The notes under the pieces are model-generated. The model was not told where the DNA came from and did no database searches. It worked only from the letters and a program-made list of their open reading frames with translations. A stretch of DNA of 6,189 bases from a bacterium HR39 (lineage in GTDB: Bacteria; Pseudomonadota; Alphaproteobacteria; Geminicoccales; Geminicoccaceae): contig BEIP01000093.1 of assembly GCA_002898955.1 (NCBI GenBank), forward strand, positions 1 to 6,189, written 5' to 3'. Shown here piece by piece: positions 1-6,189 of this stretch. Positions within the stretch are counted from its first letter, which is position 1. Each line of letters opens with the position of its first letter. A program made the translations under genes and the position numbers.

Positions 1-913
1 GATGGACGTTGACGTCCACCCGCTCCGGCGGCAGCTCCAGAAACACCGCCGCCACCGGATGGCGCCCGTGGGGCAGCAGATCACCGTAGGCCGCCCGCAG
101 GCAGCCCGCCATGGTGCGGTCGCGCACCGGCCGGCCGTTCACGAACAGGTACTGGTGGCGGGCGTGGTTGCGGTGGACGGCCGGCAGCGCGAGCAGGGCG
201 CGCACCACCAGCCCGTCCCGCTCCTCGTGGGCCTCCACCACCGCCTCGCCCACGTCCCGGCCCAGCAGCGCCGCGATGCGTTCCGGCACGAAGCCGCGCG
301 GCCCGTCCGACGCGGCCGCGAGATCCAGCACCGGTCGCCCGTCCACGACGAGGCGGAAGGCCACGCCCGGCCAGGCCATGGCGCTGCGCCGCACCACCTC
401 GGCCGCGGCCTCGGCTTCGGCCCGGGCGCCCTTGAGGAACCTGCGGCGCGCCGGCAGTTCGGCGAAGAGGTCCCTCACCTCCACCCGCGTGCCCGGCCGG
501 CCCGCGGCCGGCTCCAGCCGCCCGCGGCGGCCGAAGGTGACGGTGATGCGGTGGGCTTCCGGCGCCCCGTGCGGCCGGCTGGTGATGGAAAGCCGCGCCA
601 CCGCGCCGATGGAGGGCAGCGCCTCGCCGCGGAAGCCCAGGGTGGTGATGCGGACGAGCTGGTCGTCGGCGAGTTTCGAGGTGGCGTGGCGCTCGACGGC
701 CAGCGCCAGATCCTCCGGATCCATGCCGCAGCCGTCGTCCTCCACCAGCACCAGCGCGAGGCCGCCTTCGGCCAGCTCGACGGACGTGCGCCGCGCGCCG
801 GCATCCAGCGCGTTGTCCACGAGCTCGCGCACCACCGAGGCGGGCCGCTCCACCACCTCGCCGGCGGCGATGCGGTCGACCACGTGGTCGGGCAGCAGGC
901 GGATGCGGCTCAT
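1..913 (-). CDS. mutL: DNA mismatch repair protein MutL, N-terminal part (3' end outside window)
   Basis: MutL is the GHKL-type ATPase that links MutS mismatch recognition to the later steps of mismatch repair. The window holds 304 codons, essentially the whole ATPase and transducer region; complete MutL is usually about 600 residues. The ATP-site motifs are intact: IAAGEVVERPASVV (15-28), RELVDNALDAG with catalytic Glu30 and Mg-binding Asn34, EDDGCGM, and RHATSK followed by TLGFRGEAL. Further on are the GTRVEVRDLF and LPARRRFLK segment, YLFVNGRPVRDR, and VDVNVH just before the left edge, where the usual HPAK continuation would follow. The DLF-xxx-PAR stretch reads AEL where E. coli has YNT, probably lineage variation. 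The ATG at 913-911 overlaps the upstream M16 stop (ATGA). No good Shine-Dalgarno stands at normal distance, so translation probably depends on coupling. The endonuclease domain expected in bacteria without MutH would be off-window and cannot be checked. Confidence 0.97.
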   Translation of the reverse strand, partial: MSRIRLLPDHVVDRIAAGEVVERPASVVRELVDNALDAGARRTSVELAEGGLALVLVEDDGCGMDPEDLALAVERHATSKLADDQLVRITTLGFRGEALPSIGAVARLSITSRPHGAPEAHRITVTFGRRGRLEPAAGRPGTRVEVRDLFAELPARRRFLKGARAEAEAAAEVVRRSAMAWPGVAFRLVVDGRPVLDLAAASDGPRGFVPERIAALLGRDVGEAVVEAHEERDGLVVRALLALPAVHRNHARHQYLFVNGRPVRDRTMAGCLRAAYGDLLPHGRHPVAAVFLELPPERVDVNVH

Positions 914-2262
914 CCCGCGCGGGTCGGCTCCAGTCCCTCGGGCTGTCCGGCGACGGCGATGAGGATGTCACGGGAGAACAGCCGCGCACAGACCCGGCGC
1001 ACGTCTTCCGGTGTGAGGGCCTCGATGTAGGCGTTGCGCCTTTCCAGATAGTCCCGTCCGAGCTTTTGCACCGACATGGTCACCAGCATGCGGGCGACGC
1101 TGTCGTTGCTGGTGAAGCGCAGCGGGAAGGAGCCGATGAGATAGGTCTTGGCGTCGGCGACGTCCTTCTCCCCGACGTCCCCCTCGGCCATGCGCCGGCA
1201 CTCGCGCGCCACCAGTCCGATGGCCGTCTTGACGTTCTCGTTGGAGGTGGCGAGCCCGCCCATCCACAGCGGGCAGTGCACCAGGTCCATCAGGTACGAA
1301 TAGACGCCGTAGACCAGCCCGCGCTTTTCGCGGATCTCCTCGGTGAGGCGCGAGGAGAAGCCGCCGCCACCGAGGATGTAGTTGGCCACATAGGCGGCGT
1401 AGAAGTCGGGATCGTGGCGGTCGATCCCCTCGTGGCCGAAGACCACGACGCTCTGCGGCACGGGCAGGGGCTCGACCACCACTCCCGCACGCTGCAGAGT
1501 GGTGGCGGGAACCGGGGGAAGCTGCGGCGCTTCCGGCAGGCTGCCGAAGGCGGCATCGAGCAGATCGGCCAGCTCCCCGGGCGTGATGTCGCCGGCCACG
1601 CCCACGTGGAGATTGCCGCGCGCGAGCCGCGTGCGGGTGAGCTCGACCAGGTCCTCGCGCGTGATGGCCGCCACCGTCTCGGGCGTGCCGCGCACCGCGC
1701 GCGCATAGGGGTGGGCGCCGAAGGCCTCGCGGAACCAGGCCAGCCCGGCGCGGTCGTTCGGATCGCTCTCGCGCCGGCGCAGCTCGGTGAGGATCTGGGC
1801 GCGGATCCGCTCCACCGCCTCCTCCTCGAAGCGCGGCTCGGTGAGCGCGAGCATGAGCAGCTCCACCGCGAGATCGCGGTTCTCGTTCAGGGTCTCCAGC
1901 CGGCCGGAGAAGCCGTCGCGATCGGCGTCGAAGGACAGGCGGATGGCGTTGTCCTCGAGGGCGGCCCGGAAGCTGCCGCTGTCGTAGGGTCCCGCACCCT
2001 CGTCCAGCAGCCCCGAGGCCATGTTGGCGAGCCCCGCCTTTTCCGGCGGGTCCTGCGCGGCCCCGGCATCGGCGAAGACGAAACGCACGGAGATGAAGGG
2101 CGTGCTGGGCTCGCGCAGCAGGTACGCCCGCACGCCGCTCCGGCCGACCACCTCCTCCACGCGGGGGTTCGGTCCCGCGGCCGCAGCGGCGGTCACGATT
2201 CCGGGTGCCACCAGTCCCACTCCCGTGGCTGCCATGAAGGTCCGGCGCGAGAGACCGGTCAT
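910..2262 (-). CDS. M16B family protein, non-catalytic partner subunit with Tat signal
   Basis: This 450-residue M16 homologue is of half-family size. The zinc motif is lost: where HxxEH should follow the conserved KAGLA, it reads NMASG (80-84). It therefore cannot be a zinc peptidase by itself. It keeps the two-lobed M16 fold marks, RGNLHVGVAGD (215-225), ILGGGGFSSRLTEEIREKRG (296-315) and the R-G-L-V-Y pair Arg314/Tyr318. Known heterodimeric M16B enzymes (mitochondrial processing peptidase; the Sphingomonas SPH2681/SPH2682 pair) use this pair to hold substrate in the active site of the partner. The N-terminus carries a twin-arginine motif, SRRTFM (5-10), then a mild hydrophobic stretch (11-24) and an Ala-rich cleavage region (about 25-29), so Tat export to the periplasm is likely. 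The ATG at 2262 overlaps the upstream M16 stop (ATGA) and follows GGAGGAG at 5 bases. It most likely forms a heterodimer with the preceding gene product. Confidence 0.92.
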   Translation of the reverse strand: MTGLSRRTFMAATGVGLVAPGIVTAAAAAGPNPRVEEVVGRSGVRAYLLREPSTPFISVRFVFADAGAAQDPPEKAGLANMASGLLDEGAGPYDSGSFRAALEDNAIRLSFDADRDGFSGRLETLNENRDLAVELLMLALTEPRFEEEAVERIRAQILTELRRRESDPNDRAGLAWFREAFGAHPYARAVRGTPETVAAITREDLVELTRTRLARGNLHVGVAGDITPGELADLLDAAFGSLPEAPQLPPVPATTLQRAGVVVEPLPVPQSVVVFGHEGIDRHDPDFYAAYVANYILGGGGFSSRLTEEIREKRGLVYGVYSYLMDLVHCPLWMGGLATSNENVKTAIGLVARECRRMAEGDVGEKDVADAKTYLIGSFPLRFTSNDSVARMLVTMSVQKLGRDYLERRNAYIEALTPEDVRRVCARLFSRDILIAVAGQPEGLEPTRAG

Positions 2263-3578
2263 GCCCGCTCCTCCGGCTTCGCGCGCAGCCGGCCGATCAC
2301 CGCGAGGTCCGGATCGAGCACCGCCCTCGCCTCGGCGTGGACCTGCTCCGGCGTCACCCGGCGGATGAGCTCGGGCCAGGCCTCCACGTCCGCCACCGTG
2401 CCGCCGGTGGTCAGCGTGGTGCCGAAGATGCGGGCGATGCCGTTCAGCGAGTCCTTGGCGTAGGTGGCCTCCGCCACCATGCGCCGGCGCACCCGCGCCA
2501 CCTCCTCCTCGCCCGGCGCCTCCTCGCGGATGCGGGTGATCTCCTCGAACAGCGCCGCCTCCACCTCCTGCGGGTCCACGCCCGGCCGCGGGCTCGCCCA
2601 CAGCCGGAAGGTGGAGGTGTCGAGGGAGGCGGAACGGTACCAGCAGCCGGCGCTCGCCGCGATGGCCCGCTCCACCACGAGGCTGCGGTAGAGGCGGCTG
2701 GTGGTGCCGCCACCGAGCAGATCCGCGAGCACCTCGAGCGCGTGGGTCCGCTCGGGCGAGCCGTCGCGGGTGCCCGGCGCGAGGAAGGAGACGGCCACCG
2801 AGGGCTGGCGCACGCGGGCGTCGGCCAGCTCGACGATGCGCCGCGTTTGCGGCTCCGGCTCCTGCACCCGCCGCCGCTCGGGCACCGGCCGTGCGGGGAT
2901 GGCGCCGTAGATGCGCGCGGCGAGCGGCTCCAGCTCCTCGCGGGTGATGTCGCCCACCACGATCAGGACGGCGTTGTTGGGGGCGTACCAGGTGCGGTAG
3001 AAGTCGAGGGCGTCCTCGCGCGTGTAGCTGCGGATCTCGTGCATCCACCCGATCACCGGCAGGCGGTAGGGGTGGTGGAGGTAGCGCACCGCGGTGAGGC
3101 GCTCGTCGAGCAGCGCCGCCGGGTCGTTGTCGATGCGCTGGCGCCGTTCCTCGACGATCACGTCCCGCTCGGTCAGGCAGTCCTCTTCGGAAAGCCGCAG
3201 GTTGACCATGCGGTCCGCCTCCATCTCCATCACCGTGGCGAGATGGCGGCGGGCGATCATCTGGAAATAGGCCGTGAAATCGTAGCCTGTCATGGCGTTG
3301 TCTTCGCCGCCGAGACGGGCCACGATCTTGGAGAACATTCCGGGCGGGATCTTCGCCGTGCCCTTGAACATCAGGTGTTCGAGGTAGTGCGGCAGCCCCG
3401 ACTTGCCCGGCGGGCTGTCGGCGGTGCCCACCCGGTACCAGACCCAGTGGGCCACCACCGGAGCCCGGTGGTTCTCCACCAGCACCACCTCCATGCCGTT
3501 GTCGAGAGTGAAGGTGGTGGGGTGGAAGAAGCCGGAGCCGGTCACCTCCCGTTCCTCCTCCCGGCGCATGGCGTTCAC
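2259..3578 (-). CDS. M16B zinc metallopeptidase, catalytic subunit
   Basis: This 439-residue pitrilysin-family (M16) peptidase is the half-size type related to mitochondrial processing peptidase beta. The inverted zinc motif HYLEH is at residues 64-68 (His64 and His68 bind zinc, Glu67 is the catalytic base). The third ligand is probably Glu143 in DVIVEERRQ, about 80 residues downstream as in the family. Other marks are LDNGMEVVLVEN (25-36), FKGT (71-74), the NAMTGYDFTAYF block (94-105), WYAPNNAVLIVVGD (197-210) and LLGGGTTSRLY (287-297). At the place where partner subunits carry R-G-L-x-Y, this protein has ERAIAA (303-308), so the Tyr is missing. I chose the GTG at 3578 because AGGAGG sits 7 bases upstream; the ATG three codons later would be 16 bases away. 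No signal peptide is visible: the N-terminus is charged, and upstream in-frame sequence is only shadow of the lipoprotein gene. The protein is therefore cytoplasmic or exported with its partner. Native substrate unknown. Confidence 0.93.
   Translation of the reverse strand: MNAMRREEEREVTGSGFFHPTTFTLDNGMEVVLVENHRAPVVAHWVWYRVGTADSPPGKSGLPHYLEHLMFKGTAKIPPGMFSKIVARLGGEDNAMTGYDFTAYFQMIARRHLATVMEMEADRMVNLRLSEEDCLTERDVIVEERRQRIDNDPAALLDERLTAVRYLHHPYRLPVIGWMHEIRSYTREDALDFYRTWYAPNNAVLIVVGDITREELEPLAARIYGAIPARPVPERRRVQEPEPQTRRIVELADARVRQPSVAVSFLAPGTRDGSPERTHALEVLADLLGGGTTSRLYRSLVVERAIAASAGCWYRSASLDTSTFRLWASPRPGVDPQEVEAALFEEITRIREEAPGEEEVARVRRRMVAEATYAKDSLNGIARIFGTTLTTGGTVADVEAWPELIRRVTPEQVHAEARAVLDPDLAVIGRLRAKPEERA
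2268..2274 (-). promoter_or_regulatory. Shine-Dalgarno of the inactive M16 gene
   Basis: GGAGGAG lies 5 bases before the ATG at 2262, inside the end of the catalytic M16 gene. It supports the start that retains the twin-arginine motif only five residues in. Confidence 0.7.
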
Positions 3579-4111
3579 GGGCTCTCCTCCTTCGACGGCT
3601 CGGGCCGCAGCATCTCCGGAGGCGGGGCCACCACCCGCTCGACCCGCGGATCCTGCGAGAGCCGCTCCGCTTCCTTCACCGGATCGAGCACCTCGCCTTC
3701 GGCGGGCTGCGCGCGCTGCTTCTTCTGCCAGGGGAGCACGAACAGCGAGCGCACGCCGCCCTCGCGCCGCGCCCGCTCCTCGGCGGCGAGCGTCGTGCGG
3801 ATCCGCGGATCCGGCTTCACCTTCACCGCCCGCAGCAGCGCCTCCTCGCCCGGTCCGAGCCCGGACGGTCCGCCCCCTTCGCCGAGCAGCAGCTCCCGCA
3901 CCTCGGTCTCGGGCCGCTCCACCGCGGCCGTGCGCGTTCCCGGCGGCGGCAGGGTGAAGTCCTTCGGGATCTCGAGGGGCTTGTGGCGCACCGTCTGGAA
4001 CTCGTCCGGAACGGGGCGCACCAGCCCGAGCTTCTGCTGCAGCGTGCCCTCGCAGCCGGCCAGCAGCACCACGGCGGCCGCGACCGCGACGCCGCGCGCC
4101 ATCCCCTTCAT
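3575..4111 (-). CDS. DUF3035 / BamF-like outer-membrane lipoprotein
   Basis: This 178-residue lipoprotein has a short signal peptide: MKGMARG, a hydrophobic stretch (8-17), then lipobox LAGC with Cys20 as the lipidation site. Residue +2 is Glu rather than Asp, so Lol-dependent sorting to the outer membrane is expected. The mature part contains RPVPDEF (32-38), KPLEIPKDFTLPPPGTR (from 44) and a later GEEALL stretch. This is the pattern of the alphaproteobacterial DUF3035 family, which I recall being assigned as BamF, an accessory lipoprotein of the BAM beta-barrel assembly complex. The family call rests on motif memory and on position after lspA, not on a search. The C-terminal third is rich in Arg, Glu and Pro and is probably disordered. 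The start ATG overlaps the lspA stop (ATGA) and follows a strong Shine-Dalgarno. Its exact role is unproven; the BAM link is family knowledge and is not visible in the sequence. Confidence 0.83.
   Translation of the reverse strand: MKGMARGVAVAAAVVLLAGCEGTLQQKLGLVRPVPDEFQTVRHKPLEIPKDFTLPPPGTRTAAVERPETEVRELLLGEGGGPSGLGPGEEALLRAVKVKPDPRIRTTLAAEERARREGGVRSLFVLPWQKKQRAQPAEGEVLDPVKEAERLSQDPRVERVVAPPPEMLRPEPSKEESP
3586..3592 (-). promoter_or_regulatory. Shine-Dalgarno deciding the GTG start of the catalytic M16 gene
   Basis: AAGGAGG lies within the last codons of the lipoprotein gene. The GTG at 3578 is 7 bases downstream, the ideal distance. The in-frame ATG at 3569 would be 16 bases away, so the GTG is preferred. 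Confidence 0.7.
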
Positions 4112-4596
4112 GCGCACCTCCTCCCCCCGCGGGCAGCCGCGAGGCTCTCGCCGAGCAGCCACAGCACGCCGCCCACCACCGCGGCGTCGGCCAGGTTGAA
4201 CGCGGGCCAGTGCCAGCCCGCCGCGTGCAGGTCGACGAAGTCGACCACCGCACCATGGCGCAGCCGATCGTACACATTGCCGAGCGCCCCGCCCAGCACC
4301 GTCCACAGCGCGAAGCGCGCCATCGGCCGGTCCTCGCGCAGCGCCCACCACAGCAGCAGCGCGGCGATCGCGACGGCGAGCAGGACGAGCAGCCAGGGCG
4401 CCGCCGCCCCCAGCCCGCCCAGAAGCCCGAAGCTCACCCCGCGGTTGTAGACCAGCACGATGTTCAGGAAGGGCAGCACCGGCACCACCTCGCCCGGCTC
4501 CAGCGCCCGCAGCACGAGGAGCTTGCTCGCGCGGTCCGCCCCGAAGACGGCGAGGGCGGCGAGCAGACCGGCGAGATGCGCCGCGCCCTCACGCAC
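4108..4596 (-). CDS. lspA: Lipoprotein signal peptidase (signal peptidase II)
   Basis: LspA is an inner-membrane aspartyl protease that cuts the signal peptide from prolipoproteins after the lipobox Cys has been diacylated by Lgt. The protein is 162 residues, normal for the family. Visible motifs are DRASK (residues 21-25), the NRGVSFG block (51-57), GGALGNVYDR with catalytic Asp110, VVDFVDL (117-123) and FNLADAA with catalytic Asp137. Four hydrophobic segments, at roughly 8-29, 63-86, 92-109 and 134-154, give the expected four-helix topology. I chose the GTG at 4596-4594. It gives a normal length, and a GGAG lies 10 bases upstream. No in-frame ATG lies before the first helix; upstream in this frame is only shadow of ileS. 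The gene overlaps the end of ileS by 8 bp; ileS-lspA adjacency is common in Proteobacteria. Its product should process the lipoprotein encoded by the next gene. Confidence 0.96.
   Translation of the reverse strand: MREGAAHLAGLLAALAVFGADRASKLLVLRALEPGEVVPVLPFLNIVLVYNRGVSFGLLGGLGAAAPWLLVLLAVAIAALLLWWALREDRPMARFALWTVLGGALGNVYDRLRHGAVVDFVDLHAAGWHWPAFNLADAAVVGGVLWLLGESLAAARGGRRCA
4117..4122 (-). promoter_or_regulatory. Strong Shine-Dalgarno of the BamF-like lipoprotein gene
   Basis: AGGAGG, extending to AGGAGGTG, an 8-base match to the complement of the 16S rRNA 3' end. It stands 5 bases before the ATG at 4111 and is embedded in the last codons of lspA. It is the best ribosome binding site in the window and fixes the lipoprotein start. 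Confidence 0.8.
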
Positions 4597-6189
4597 CGGC
4601 CGCGCTCTCCAGCTCGGCGACGGCGTGCGCACAGCGCGGGCAGAGCTCCGTCCGCTCGTCCACCGTCTCCAGGATCTGCCAGCAGCGGGCGCACTTGCGC
4701 CCCCGTGCCGGCCGGAACACCACGCCCACGCCGGGGACGTCCGCGAGGCGGAAGGCGTCCTCGGGCGGTTCGCCCACCACCACGTCGATGCCGCTGGTGA
4801 TGGCCAGCTCGGCGAGGTCCACCCCCTCGAGCGCCTTCGCGTCCTCGGCCGCCACATAGACCACAGGGCAGGCCTCGAGGCTCGCGCCGATGCGCCTGTT
4901 CCTGCGCTCCACCTCGAGCGCGCCCGTGACCACCCGCCGCACCCGGCGCACCCGCTCCCAGCGCCGGGCGAGCTCCGGATCGTGCCACTCGGCCGGAATC
5001 TCCGGGAAGAGCTGCAGGTGCACCGAGGAGTCCTCGCCGGGACGGCGGGCGATCCACGCCTCCTCGGCGGTGAACACCAGCACCGGGGCGAGCCAGCGCA
5101 CGAGGCACTCGAACAGGTGATCGAGCACGGTGCGCGCCGCGCGCCGGCGCGGGCTGGTGGGGAGGTCGCAGTAGAGCGAATCCTTGCGGATGTCGAAGTA
5201 GAAGGCCGAAAGGTCGGTGGCGCAGAAGGCGTGCAGGGCCGTGTAGAAACGCTGGAAATCGTAGTCCTCGATGCAGCGGCGGTGCAGCCGGTCGAGCTCG
5301 GAGAGCCGGTGCAGGACCCAGCGCTCCAGTTCGGGCATCTCCCCGCGTCCCACCCGCTCCTCCTCGGAGAAGCCGGAGAGGTTGCCGAGGATCCAGCGCA
5401 GGGTGTTGCGCAGCCGCCGGTACTGGTCGGCCATGCCCTGCAGGATCTCCTCGCCGATGCGGATGTCCTCGGTGTAGTCGGCCGAGACCACCCACAGCCG
5501 CAGGATGTCGGCGCCGTGGGTCTTCATGAGATCGAGCGGCGAGATCACGTTGCCGAGGGACTTGGACATCTTGCGCCCCTCGGCGTCCACCACGAAGCCG
5601 TGGGTGAGGACTTCCTCGTAGGGCGCGCGGCCGCGGGTGCCGCAGGCCTCGAGCAGCGAGCTCTGGAACCAGCCGCGGTGCTGGTCCGACCCCTCGAGAT
5701 AGAGGGTGGCGGGCCACTTCAGCTCCGGGCGGCGCTCCAGCACGATGGCGTGAGTCGAGCCCGAGTCGAACCACACGTCGAGGATGTCGCGCACCTGCTC
5801 CCACTCTTCGGCGCGGTAGCGCCCGCCGAGGAACTCCTGCGGATCGCGGGTCCACCAGGCGTCCGCCCCCTCCTCTTCGAAGGCGCGGGCGATGCGCTCG
5901 ATCACCTCGGGATCCTTCAGCACCTCGCCGCTTTCGCGGTGGACGAAGAGGGCGATGGGCACGCCCCAGGCCCGCTGGCGCGAGATGCACCAGTCGGGAC
6001 GGCTCTCCACCATGGCGCGGATGCGGTTGCGGCCCTGCGGGGGGACCCAGCGGGTCTCGTCGATGGCTCGCAGGGCCTTTTCGCGGATGCGCCCCGGCCC
6101 GTCCATGGCGATGAACCACTGGTCGGTGGCGCGGAAGATGAGGGGCGCCTTGGAGCGCCAGGAGTGCGGATAGCTGTGGCGCAGGCTGC
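4589..6189 (-). CDS. ileS: Isoleucyl-tRNA synthetase, C-terminal part (5' end outside window)
   Basis: This class I aminoacyl-tRNA synthetase charges tRNA-Ile with isoleucine in the cytoplasm. The window shows about 532 C-terminal residues; bacterial IleS is usually about 930-950, so the HIGH motif and most of the CP1 editing domain lie beyond the right edge. The visible part opens with SYPHSWRSKAPLIFRATDQWF, followed by RPDWCISRQRAWGVP, the DVWFDSGSTH block, YLEGSDQHRGWF and an intact KMSKS loop (bases 5572-5558), which contacts ATP. After KMSKS come the helical anticodon-binding domain and a C-terminal zinc ribbon, CARC-x13-CPRC, close to the end. The 322 residues after KMSKS nearly match the E. 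coli enzyme (about 330), so the 3' end looks complete. It ends in TGA at 4591-4589, inside the start region of lspA. The YPHSWRSKAP wording is typical of alphaproteobacterial IleS. The reading frame is open to the window edge with no disruption. Confidence 0.97.
   Translation of the reverse strand, partial: SLRHSYPHSWRSKAPLIFRATDQWFIAMDGPGRIREKALRAIDETRWVPPQGRNRIRAMVESRPDWCISRQRAWGVPIALFVHRESGEVLKDPEVIERIARAFEEEGADAWWTRDPQEFLGGRYRAEEWEQVRDILDVWFDSGSTHAIVLERRPELKWPATLYLEGSDQHRGWFQSSLLEACGTRGRAPYEEVLTHGFVVDAEGRKMSKSLGNVISPLDLMKTHGADILRLWVVSADYTEDIRIGEEILQGMADQYRRLRNTLRWILGNLSGFSEEERVGRGEMPELERWVLHRLSELDRLHRRCIEDYDFQRFYTALHAFCATDLSAFYFDIRKDSLYCDLPTSPRRRAARTVLDHLFECLVRWLAPVLVFTAEEAWIARRPGEDSSVHLQLFPEIPAEWHDPELARRWERVRRVRRVVTGALEVERRNRRIGASLEACPVVYVAAEDAKALEGVDLAELAITSGIDVVVGEPPEDAFRLADVPGVGVVFRPARGRKCARCWQILETVDERTELCPRCAHAVAELESAAGA
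4607..4610 (-). promoter_or_regulatory. Probable weak Shine-Dalgarno of lspA
   Basis: GGAG lies 10 bases before the GTG at 4596, within the last codons of ileS. It is short and slightly distant, so lspA translation probably also relies on ribosomes finishing ileS, whose stop lies 8 bp into the overlap. Confidence 0.45.

Noticed and set aside
2..1030. A 342-codon plus-strand frame, and a minus-strand 302-codon frame, over the mutL region.
   Set aside because: The real frame is the minus-strand mutL frame open to the left edge, which carries all MutL ATPase motifs. The others are Ala/Arg/Gly/Pro-rich shadows.
1066..2463. A 465-codon plus-strand open frame opposite the inactive M16 gene.
   Set aside because: Low-complexity His/Arg/Gly/Ala-rich translation, fully antisense to a clear M16 gene, with no motif and no ribosome binding context. 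A shadow frame.
2337..4199. A 620-codon open frame on the plus strand opposite the M16 and lipoprotein genes.
   Set aside because: It is antisense to three well-recognised genes, has a biased composition (runs rich in His, Arg, Gly, then Ser, Pro and Arg) and no recognisable domain. Stop codons are rare in all frames of such GC-rich DNA, so long antisense frames arise by chance.
3579..4277. Extending the catalytic M16 protein upstream to an earlier in-frame start, giving up to 672 residues.
   Set aside because: The extra N-terminal part is an out-of-frame reading of the lipoprotein and lspA genes, rich in Gly, Arg and Ala with no signal peptide, and the Shine-Dalgarno supports the GTG at 3578.
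4597..4857. Extending LspA upstream to an ATG at 4857 (249 residues).
   Set aside because: The added 87 residues are an out-of-frame reading of the IleS C-terminus, and LspA proteins are normally about 160 residues, as given by the GTG at 4596.
5110..5160. GC-rich inverted stretch (gcgcgccgcgcgccggcgcg) resembling a hairpin.
   Set aside because: It lies inside the ileS coding frame, encodes the continuous SPRRRAARTV segment and has no following T-tract; it is explained by Arg/Ala codon use at high GC and is not a terminator.
1..6189. Search by eye for tRNA or rRNA genes, CRISPR repeats, insertion-sequence ends, direct repeats, riboswitches and terminators.
   Set aside because: Nothing convincing was seen. 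The whole window is occupied by overlapping coding sequence of even composition, with no sign of recent transfer.

Overview
The window is a gap-free piece of a GC-rich bacterial chromosome in which every supportable gene lies on the minus strand. In transcription order, from high to low coordinates, it holds the 3' part of ileS, lspA, a small DUF3035/BamF-like lipoprotein gene, a catalytic M16 zinc peptidase, a second M16-family protein without the zinc motif, and the 5' part of mutL. The gene order, the IleS sequence style (YPHSWRSKAPLIFR) and the DUF3035 lipoprotein all point to an alphaproteobacterium. The high GC content would suit a Rhodospirillales- or Rhodobacterales-like lineage, but the genus cannot be read from this window.

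Layout: ileS runs in from the right edge and stops at 4589. lspA (4596-4108) overlaps it by 8 bp. The lipoprotein gene (4111-3575) overlaps lspA by 4 bp (ATGA). The active M16 gene (3578-2259) overlaps the lipoprotein gene by 4 bp (GTGA). The inactive M16 gene (2262-910) overlaps the active one by 4 bp (ATGA). mutL (913 to beyond the left edge) overlaps the inactive M16 gene by 4 bp (ATGA). There is no intergenic DNA, so no promoter, terminator, RNA gene, repeat or mobile element is expected inside, and I saw none. The six genes look like one translationally coupled transcription unit whose promoter lies outside the window.

Functionally, ileS (translation) and mutL (mismatch repair) flank a cell-envelope core. 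LspA is the signal peptidase that matures lipoproteins. The next gene encodes one of its probable substrates, a lipoprotein of the family linked to the outer-membrane beta-barrel assembly machine. The two M16 proteins form a split pair: the first has the HxxEH zinc site and lacks the R/Y substrate-binding pair, and the second has the R/Y pair and no zinc site.

The most interesting detail is the targeting of this pair. The inactive subunit has a twin-arginine (Tat) signal peptide, while the catalytic subunit has no visible signal, which suggests that the folded pair could be exported together on one Tat signal. Otherwise this is a conserved housekeeping/envelope block, and I found no clear new system such as a defence island, CRISPR array or mobile element.
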